The position numbers were made by a program, and so were the translations under genes. From Acidobacteriota bacterium (GTDB taxonomy: Bacteria; Acidobacteriota; Terriglobia; Bryobacterales; JACQDG01), in contig JACQDI010000025.1 in the NCBI GenBank assembly GCA_016201195.1, positions 1 through 11,486 of the forward strand: a DNA stretch of 11,486 bases, read 5' to 3'. Below the pieces are notes generated by a model that ran no database searches, was not told the origin of the DNA, and worked only from the letters and a program-made list of their open reading frames with translations. Below, piece by piece: positions 6,521 through 11,486 of the stretch (positions are counted from its first letter, which is position 1; every line of letters begins with the position of its first letter).

Positions 6521-8638
6521 ATGCGCAAGCTGGCGCCTCTCCTCCTCCTCGCGGCCCCCCTGCTCGCCGGCGAGGTCGACGTCCTCGACGACCTCCCTAA
6601 CCGCCGCACCATGGTCGCCGAATATCTCGCCCGCCAGGCCGCCCCCTTCGAGGCCAAGCGCGACGAGGAGATTGCCGCCATCCGCTCCGTCGAACAGCTC
6701 CAGGCCTGGCAGAAACGCACCCGCCTGCGCCTCATCGAGCTGCTCGGCGGCCTCCCCCCGGAGACCCCGCTGCACCCCCGCGTGGCGGGCAAACTCGACC
6801 GCGGCGACTATCGCATCGAGAAAATCATCTACGAGAGCCAGCCCCGCCTCTACGTCACCGCCAACCTCTATCTGCCGGCCTGGAAAAGCGTCTCGCCCGC
6901 TTTCATCGCCCCCGTCGGCCACTGGCCCGAGGGCAAAGTTTTCGAGGACTACCAGCGCCTGGGCATGGAGATGGCCCGACACGGCTACATCCTGTTCGTC
7001 TACGATCCTATCGGCCAGGGCGAGCGCTTGGAAAACTTTGATCCCATCACCGGCCAGGATCGCGGCGGCGGCTCGGGAACGACCGCCCACACCCTCATCG
7101 CCAACCAGTGCTTCCTGATAGGCGAGACGCTGACCAAGCACTTCGTGTGGGACGGCATCCGCGCCATCGACTACCTGCTCACGCGTCCCGAGGTGGATCA
7201 CGGCCACATCGGCTCCATGGGCGCATCCGGCGGCGGCACCCTCACGCGCTACATCAGCGCCGTCGACGAGCGCGTCAAGATTTCCGTTCCCGTCGTGGCT
7301 GCCGCCTCCAAGGGCGGCGTGGCCGGCTCCGGCGACGGCGAGCAGAACGTTCCCGGCAACGTCTTCGCCCGCATCTGGGGCCGCGACCACTGGTGGCTGC
7401 TCCCCCCGCGCCCCTTGCTCAACCTCAATGCCAGCGAGGACCACAGCTTCCAGACCGCGCTCGCCTCGCTCGAGGAGCTGAAGCGCGCCTACGGCCTCTT
7501 TGACCGCGAAGCCGACGCCGTGGTCCTCGAAGCCCAGGGCCGCCACGGTTTTATCGCCGAGATGCGCCAATCGGCCTTCGATTTCATCGATCGCTTCTGG
7601 GACCCCCACCACGACCACACCCGCCCCGCCCGCGTCGGTGAGGGAACCCTCGAAAAACCCGAAACCCTCCGGGCCACCGACACCGGCCAGGTGTGGACCT
7701 CGCTGGGCGGCGCCACCGTGTTCGACATCAACCGCCAGAGGGCCGGGGAATGGCTGCTCGCCTCCCGCGGCCGCGTGGAGCCCGCCGAGATCCGCCAGTT
7801 CTTCGATATCCCCTCTTACGTATCAGCAATGAGCGTCCGCCGCGCCGGCTCTCTCGCCCGCGACGGCTACGCCATCGAGAAGCTCGTGCTGGAGAGTGAG
7901 CCGGGCGTCTACGTTCCCGCCCTGGCTTTCGTTCCCAAGGGCGAGGGACGGCGCCCGGCGGTGCTGTTTCTGGACGATCGCGGCAAGGCGGCCCAGGCCG
8001 GCCCCGGCGGCGAGCTCGAGCAACTGGCCCAGCGCGGCTATGTCGCCCTGGCCGTGGATGTGCGCGGCTGTGGCGAAACCTCGCCCGGCGAGCCTCTTGC
8101 TCCCAACCGCACCCACGACCGGATGTACCGCGATTTTACGCTGAACCCCTCCACATCCCTGGCCCGCGGCGCCATGAACCTCGGCCGTCCCCTGCTCGGC
8201 ATGCGGGTCCACGACGCGCTCGCCGCCGTGCAGTACCTCGCGTCGCGACCTGACGTCGACTTCAACGATCTGAGCGTGTTCGGCCATCGCGAAGGCGGGG
8301 TGATCAGCCTCTTCGCCGCCGCGCTCGATCAGCGCGTCCGCCGCGCCATCGCCCACCGCGCCCTGATCGATTTCCGCGCCCTGGTCGAGAACCGCTACTA
8401 TGCCCAGCCCGCCAGCCTCTTCATCCCCGGCGTGCTGCGCCGCTTCGATCTGCCCCAAGTCGCCGCCGCTGCCGCGCCCCGCCGCATCGTCCTCATCAAC
8501 GCCGTGGACGGCATGGGACGCCGTCTCGCCGCCCCCACCGTTCGCGTTCGCTACAACAACGTCACCAACCTGGAGGCCGTGGTCCACGACTACCCCGACA
8601 CGTTGATCGAGATCGCCCTCTCCAGCGAGCGCCTATGA
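6521..8638 (+). CDS. Secreted tandem-domain alpha/beta hydrolase (acetyl xylan esterase-like), second domain degenerate
   Basis: A 705-residue exported protein. MRK, a hydrophobic run (5-15) and an AGE/LAG region give a signal peptide with likely cleavage near residue 17. Domain 1 (about 80-365) is an alpha/beta hydrolase with nucleophile elbow GASGG (Ser236), a candidate acid in NASEDH (D307) and a candidate histidine in GRHGF (H342). It has the look of the acetyl xylan esterase/dienelactone-hydrolase-like group. Domain 2 (about 440-705) repeats the fold: VLFLDDRG, YVALAVDVRGCGETSPG, then an elbow reading GHREGG in which Arg590 replaces the serine, and no clear catalytic histidine follows. 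It is therefore probably non-catalytic. The substrate is unknown; an ester of plant or microbial polysaccharide is a reasonable guess. The start at 6521 is favoured over an in-frame open extension to 5702, which is only the shadow of the phosphatase. The stop overlaps the next start as ATGA. Confidence 0.9.
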   Translation: MRKLAPLLLLAAPLLAGEVDVLDDLPNRRTMVAEYLARQAAPFEAKRDEEIAAIRSVEQLQAWQKRTRLRLIELLGGLPPETPLHPRVAGKLDRGDYRIEKIIYESQPRLYVTANLYLPAWKSVSPAFIAPVGHWPEGKVFEDYQRLGMEMARHGYILFVYDPIGQGERLENFDPITGQDRGGGSGTTAHTLIANQCFLIGETLTKHFVWDGIRAIDYLLTRPEVDHGHIGSMGASGGGTLTRYISAVDERVKISVPVVAAASKGGVAGSGDGEQNVPGNVFARIWGRDHWWLLPPRPLLNLNASEDHSFQTALASLEELKRAYGLFDREADAVVLEAQGRHGFIAEMRQSAFDFIDRFWDPHHDHTRPARVGEGTLEKPETLRATDTGQVWTSLGGATVFDINRQRAGEWLLASRGRVEPAEIRQFFDIPSYVSAMSVRRAGSLARDGYAIEKLVLESEPGVYVPALAFVPKGEGRRPAVLFLDDRGKAAQAGPGGELEQLAQRGYVALAVDVRGCGETSPGEPLAPNRTHDRMYRDFTLNPSTSLARGAMNLGRPLLGMRVHDALAAVQYLASRPDVDFNDLSVFGHREGGVISLFAAALDQRVRRAIAHRALIDFRALVENRYYAQPASLFIPGVLRRFDLPQVAAAAAPRRIVLINAVDGMGRRLAAPTVRVRYNNVTNLEAVVHDYPDTLIEIALSSERL

Positions 8639-10152
8639 AACGGCCCGTCCTCCTGGCCCTCTTCGCTCTGGCCTTGATGTGGGCCCAGTTCCGTGAATCC
8701 GGCAACCCCGAACTTTCCGCTCGCCTTGAACTCTCGACCGATCCCTTGATGCCCGCTCGCGTTTACCTCTTCAAGGACGATCGTCCCTTCCGCTTCAGCC
8801 CGGTCCAGGCCATGCTGCCGTTGAGGGTGGACCTGTTCTACCGCGAGCGGATCTGGCGCAGCACCGATAATCCCGAGGTCCTCGAAGTTACCTGCGCCGA
8901 CCAGAGCCACTTTTTTCTGCTGAACGGCCGCGCCTCGTTCGATCTGCCCGCCGGGCAGTTCGAGCTGCGCGCCGGCCAAACCCAGCGCGTCGCGCTGAAG
9001 CTGAACTCCTGGGCCGGCGACCGCGCCAAAGAATGGCTCTCGGGGGACGACCACATCCACCTCACCCGCTCCCCCGGCGACGACGATGTTTTTCTCCGCT
9101 GGCTTCAGGCCGAGGACCTCTCGGTCGGCAACTTCCTCCAGCTCCAGCGCCAGATGGATGCCGCCGTCCAGTACGCCTTCGGCCGCGCCGGCGAGGCCCG
9201 CCGCCCCGGTTTCTCCATCCGCCCCGGCCAGGAATCCCGCAGCGCCTTCTATGGCCACATCAACCTGCTCGGCCCTCGTGAGATCCTCCGCCCCCTGAGT
9301 ATTGGCAAGGTCTACGCCAACTCCGACGACGCCTACCCCTTCCCCGCCGCCCTGTTTAGCCGCGGCCACAACCTGGGCGCCACCGTCGGCTTCGCCCACT
9401 TCAACGGCAGCCAAGCCCATTCCACCCTGTTGATGGACCTCGCCCTCGGCAACATCGACTTCCTGGAAGTCTTCCAGTTCGGCGTGCTGAAGGCCGACGC
9501 CTGGTACGAGCTGTTAAACGCCGGCCTGCGCGCCACCGGCATCGCCGGCAGCGATTTCCCCGTGCCGTTAAACAACCGCAAGCCCTGGCCTCGCTGGGTC
9601 CCGTTACTCGGCCCCGAGCGAACGCTCGTGAAAGCCGGGGTGCCCCCTGGGCTCGGCGATTCCGCCTACGACGCCTGGGCCGCCGGCATCCGCACCGGCA
9701 ACGTGGTGGTCTCCAACGGCCCCCTGGTCGAGATCACCCTCAACGACGCCGCCGGGTCCGCCACCGCCACCGCGCAATTCTTCCGCCCGCTCGAAAAACT
9801 CGAGATCGTCCGTAACGGAAGAGTGATCGCCTCGACCCCCGGCGACGGCCGGCGCACCAGCCTTACCACTTCCGCCCGCGTGGACCAAACCGAAAGCTGC
9901 TGGCTCGCCGCCCGCACCACCGCCCGCAAAGAGTCCGACGAGCCCGACATCCAGGCCCACACCAACCCCGTGTATGTCCTGCGCAACGCGAAGCCGGTGA
10001 TGCTCCCCGCCGCTCGCCGGGCGGTGGCCGGTCGCTGGGCCGCCGAACTCGCCTACTACAAGGATGCTGGACTCCCCTTTACCTCCGCCTCCCAGCGCGA
10101 CGAATTCTTCGCCCAAGCCCAGCGCGCGTTGGAAGAGTTGCAGAGGCAGTAG
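8635..10152 (+). CDS. Secreted CehA/McbA-type PHP-fold metallohydrolase
   Basis: A 505-residue protein with an N-terminal signal peptide (MKR, hydrophobic 4-15, likely cleavage after MWA near 17). An N-terminal beta-rich part (about 25-130) precedes a PHP-like metal site. Candidate ligands are H140 and H142 in GDDHIH, E200 in RPGQES, H208 in YGHINLLG, H255 in GFAHFNG and D307 in AGSD. The order HxH, E, GHxNLL, H, then WYELLNAGLRATGIAGSD matches CehA/McbA-family proteins. Founding members of that family were described in carbaryl degradation, but most are of unknown substrate. A C-terminal beta domain (about 360-455, beginning TGNVVVSNGP) is also typical. The ATG overlaps the hydrolase stop (ATGA), so the two exported enzymes are probably made together and may act on one substrate. 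The 3' end is 11 bases from the convergent small secreted gene. Confidence 0.88.
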   Translation: MKRPVLLALFALALMWAQFRESGNPELSARLELSTDPLMPARVYLFKDDRPFRFSPVQAMLPLRVDLFYRERIWRSTDNPEVLEVTCADQSHFFLLNGRASFDLPAGQFELRAGQTQRVALKLNSWAGDRAKEWLSGDDHIHLTRSPGDDDVFLRWLQAEDLSVGNFLQLQRQMDAAVQYAFGRAGEARRPGFSIRPGQESRSAFYGHINLLGPREILRPLSIGKVYANSDDAYPFPAALFSRGHNLGATVGFAHFNGSQAHSTLLMDLALGNIDFLEVFQFGVLKADAWYELLNAGLRATGIAGSDFPVPLNNRKPWPRWVPLLGPERTLVKAGVPPGLGDSAYDAWAAGIRTGNVVVSNGPLVEITLNDAAGSATATAQFFRPLEKLEIVRNGRVIASTPGDGRRTSLTTSARVDQTESCWLAARTTARKESDEPDIQAHTNPVYVLRNAKPVMLPAARRAVAGRWAAELAYYKDAGLPFTSASQRDEFFAQAQRALEELQRQ

Positions 10153-10163
10153 GCAGCGCACCC

Positions 10164-10514
10164 TCACTGCTTGATGTCCAGCTTGAAGTTGATGATGACT
10201 TCCCGGCGGCTGTCGAACGAGGTCACCTTGCGGGGACCGCTCGCCGTGGCGCCGTATTCCGCCTTCAGCTCGTAGTCCAGGTCCGGGTCGAGCCCCTGGA
10301 AGCGGTAGGCACCCTTCTCATCGGTGATGAACGACTTCACCTGCAGCGTCTTGGTGTTTTTGAGCTGCACGACCGCCTTGAACAGGGGGTTTTCCTGAGC
10401 GTCGGTGACGATTCCTTTCACCGTGCGCAGCTTCTGGTCCTTGGCCGCAGCCGGCGGATCCGCCGCCAGCGGCGCCACTGCCAGGATCGCGAGGAGTATC
10501 ACTGCTTTCATCAT
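10164..10514 (-). CDS. Small secreted carboxypeptidase-regulatory-like (beta-sandwich) protein
   Basis: A 116-residue protein from the ATG at 10514. AGGAGG (10522-10527) lies 7 nt upstream, which favours this start over the longer reading from 10535. The signal peptide is MMK plus hydrophobic 4-16 with an AxA-like PLAAD end near 20. The mature part is a single small domain: VKGIVTDAQENPLFKAVVQL, then DEKGAYRFQGL and DYELKAEY. This matches the CarboxypepD_reg/SpaA-like prealbumin fold (KGxVxDxxGxPLxxAxVxL, then TDxxGxYxFxGL). Such domains bind or scaffold and are not catalytic. It faces the metallohydrolase gene 11 bases away. A related protein lies 55 bases upstream on the same strand, so the pair may have arisen by duplication. 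Confidence 0.85.
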   Translation of the reverse strand: MMKAVILLAILAVAPLAADPPAAAKDQKLRTVKGIVTDAQENPLFKAVVQLKNTKTLQVKSFITDEKGAYRFQGLDPDLDYELKAEYGATASGPRKVTSFDSRREVIINFKLDIKQ

Positions 10515-10569
10515 CGGAAAACCTCCTCTTGTCATAGTATTAGATGGCTCCCGGACTCCGCCGGTTCCC

Positions 10570-10941
10570 CTATTTCTCCCGCCGAGCCAGCCGGAAGGTC
10601 AGGTCGATCCGCTCATCCCCAACGATCTCGACCGTCTTCTGCTCGCTCGCGAAACCCGGCGCGCTTACCTCGACCGTATACTTGCCTTTCCCCGCCGGCA
10701 CCCGGAGAGAAAACTCCCCCTGCACATCGGAGGTTGTTTCTTTCCGCTCCTTCGGCCGCTCGACATTCCACACTACCACGCGGGCGCCTCGCACCAGGAA
10801 CCCATTCTCCTGGAAAACGCTGCCAAACAGAATCGCCTGCGGGGCCGTTTTGGATTTCTTCTTTTCCGCCGCCTGCGCCCCCAGCGCCGCCGCCAGCACC
10901 AGCACCACGGCCGCGCTACATCTCCAGCTCTTCTTCCTCAT
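10570..10941 (-). CDS. Small secreted beta-sandwich (carboxypeptidase-regulatory-like) protein
   Basis: A 123-residue protein. The signal peptide is strong: basic MRKKSWR, hydrophobic 9-20 and GAQAAE cleavage near 24. The mature domain carries IFGSV-type opening strands (LFGSVFQENGFLVRGARVVV), a DVQGEFSLRVPAGKGKYTVEV turn and strand, and ends in a basic tail. It shares this layout with its downstream neighbour (10164-10514), though identity looks low. The fold points to binding or structure, with no catalytic residues. The start overlaps the last 26 bases of the LysW-like gene. The purine-rich GAG/GAA run encodes acidic residues in that gene and lies just upstream of, and within, this gene's basic N-terminus, where it may also serve as ribosome site. 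Translation is probably coupled. Confidence 0.82.
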   Translation of the reverse strand: MRKKSWRCSAAVVLVLAAALGAQAAEKKKSKTAPQAILFGSVFQENGFLVRGARVVVWNVERPKERKETTSDVQGEFSLRVPAGKGKYTVEVSAPGFASEQKTVEIVGDERIDLTFRLARREK

Positions 10942-11104
10942 CCTCTTTCGCTTCCTCTTCTTCGTCGACTGCCTCCAGTTCCAATGGATTCGTGCTGACC
11001 ACCTCCAGTTCCGCCCCGCACTCCTCGCAACTGATCAGGTCGCCTTCCTCCACCTCTTCCTCGTCTACGTAGAAGGTACCCTCACAGACCGGGCAAGTTG
11101 CCAT
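10916..11104 (-). CDS. LysW-like small zinc-ribbon protein with acidic tail
   Basis: A 62-residue protein from ATG 11104, with GGAGGG about 5 nt upstream; a reading from 11140 adds an unrelated 12 residues. Two CxxC pairs (C4/C7 and C26/C29) form a zinc ribbon. The next block, GAELEVVSTNPLELE (30-44), is close to the LysW/amino-group carrier consensus. LysW carries alpha-aminoadipate, lysine or ornithine intermediates through the gamma-carboxyl of its C-terminal Glu in an EDWGE-type tail. Here the tail is a run of Glu/Asp/Lys ending ELEM, so neither the tail motif nor the terminal Glu is present. No lysX, lysZ, lysY or lysJ homologue is in the window. I therefore call the fold but not the carrier role. 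The gene overlaps the downstream secreted-protein gene by 26 bases. Confidence 0.85.
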   Translation of the reverse strand: MATCPVCEGTFYVDEEEVEEGDLISCEECGAELEVVSTNPLELEAVDEEEEAKEDEEEELEM

Positions 11105-11121
11105 AAAGACCCTCCATCCAC

Positions 11122-11151
11122 TATTTAGCCAAACTCGCAAATAGTTGCCAA
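11122..11151 (-). promoter_or_regulatory. Putative promoter for the LysW-like gene
   Basis: On the minus strand TTGGCA (11151-11146) and TAAATA (11127-11122) are separated by 18 bases, near sigma-70 consensus. Transcription would begin about 10 bases before the ATG at 11104, just upstream of or within the GGAGGG ribosome site. The short leader makes this tentative. Confidence 0.4.
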
Positions 11152-11220
11152 CAAGAAAATTACCCTACTACGGTACCGAGGGGCCACGCCTGCCTTTGGC
11201 GGGGACCTGCGACTTTACCC

Positions 11221-11226
11221 TACAAT
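11221..11226 (+). promoter_or_regulatory. Putative -10 box TACAAT, leaderless start of the Nudix gene
   Basis: TACAAT is followed by six bases (GGAACT) and then GTG 11233, so the predicted transcription start coincides with the start codon. The ATG formed at 11225-11227 is out of frame with the Nudix protein. The rest of the divergent gap 11105-11232 holds no other feature I can support. Confidence 0.5.
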
Positions 11227-11232
11227 GGAACT

Positions 11233-11486
11233 GTGCCCGATTCCTCGCGCCGTTACCCCGAACGCCCCATCGTCGGCGTAGGCGCCGTACTGTTTGACGC
11301 GGGGCGCGTGTTGCTGGTAGAGCGCGCCAAGCCTCCACTCCAGGGCGCCTGGTCCTTGCCCGGCGGGGTCGTGGAAGCCGGCGAGCTGCTTGCCGACGCC
11401 CTGGGCCGCGAAATCCTCGAGGAAACCGGCCTGGAGATCCGCATCCTCGACGTGGTCGAGGTCTTCGAGCGCATCCTGCGCGACCA
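11233..11486 (+). CDS. Nudix hydrolase, 5' part (runs off the window)
   Basis: The first 84 codons of a Nudix-family protein, cut by the window edge. From the GTG, the strand PIVGVGAVLF and the WSLPGG lead-in are followed by a complete Nudix box, GVVEAGELLADALGREILEETGL (about residues 49-71). It matches Gx5Ex7REUxEExGU at every fixed position, so metal-dependent hydrolysis of a nucleoside diphosphate linked to another group is expected. The N-terminal layout resembles ADP-ribose pyrophosphatase-like and MutT-like stand-alone enzymes, but the substrate cannot be set from this part. No ATG lies in frame upstream before the TACAAT box. The GTG start is chosen because of the exact leaderless spacing and the usual short N-terminus before the first strand. 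Confidence 0.93.
   Translation, partial: MPDSSRRYPERPIVGVGAVLFDAGRVLLVERAKPPLQGAWSLPGGVVEAGELLADALGREILEETGLEIRILDVVEVFERILRD

Noticed and set aside
6488..7618. A 376-codon minus-strand open frame opposite the hydrolase.
   Set aside because: It is Gly/Ala/Val/Asp-rich shadow sequence of the first hydrolase domain with no family features.
5702..8638. A single 978-codon open frame running from an ATG at 5702 through the hydrolase gene.
   Set aside because: Its first 273 codons are the Arg/Pro-rich shadow of the phosphatase, whose catalytic motifs lie in another frame. The signal peptide and the leaderless TACAAT at 6509 fix the real start at 6521.
11160..11223. Nine-base direct repeat TTACCCTAC at 11160-11168 and 11215-11223 as an operator pair.
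   Set aside because: The copies are short, 55 bases apart, and only the second is next to a TACAAT box. Chance is plausible, and no regulator gene is adjacent.

Overview
The window reads as a high-GC, gene-dense bacterial chromosome segment, most likely from an Acidobacteriota member of the Bryobacterales/Solibacter type. That placement is an inference. It rests on the Ser/Thr kinase fused to a TolB-like propeller, small DUF6249-like membrane proteins, secreted tandem esterase-like hydrolases, and short carboxypeptidase-regulatory-fold proteins. No rRNA, tRNA, transposase, phage gene or CRISPR array is visible.

Layout. Positions 1-129 may hold the tail of an upstream gene. A small membrane protein (130-489, +) converges on a lipoprotein (541-1401, -), and the junction is filled by a heptad-built palindrome that supplies or touches both stop codons. 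Next on the minus strand is a TrpB2-type tryptophan synthase beta homologue (start 5571, end 4210) whose stop overlaps the start of a large membrane Ser/Thr kinase (4213 to 1559) as ATGA, so the two look translationally coupled. The divergent gap 5572-5711 carries a second heptad palindrome. On the plus strand follow an inositol-monophosphatase-family phosphatase (5712-6494), a secreted two-domain alpha/beta hydrolase (6521-8638) and a secreted CehA/McbA-type metallohydrolase (8635-10152). The last two are coupled by another ATGA overlap. On the minus strand then come two small secreted beta-sandwich proteins (10164-10514 and 10570-10941) and a LysW-like zinc-ribbon protein (10916-11104) that overlaps the second of them by 26 bp. 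A Nudix hydrolase (11233 onward, +) runs off the right edge.

Two themes cut across the genes. First, four short-period repeat tracts, each with its own sequence, sit at gene boundaries: CCACGAT heptads, a 17-mer with TAACGAC, CTTTGCG heptads, and AAATCAMC octads. Two of them supply the stop codon of the preceding gene. Second, three plus-strand genes have the hexamer TACAAT placed 6-8 nt before the start codon, which is the spacing expected of leaderless transcripts. No gap without a gene exceeds about 160 bases. I see no single novel multi-gene defence or biosynthetic system. The most worthwhile leads are the repeats, the leaderless starts, the TrpB2-kinase coupling, the degenerate second hydrolase domain and the LysW-like protein lacking the carrier tail.
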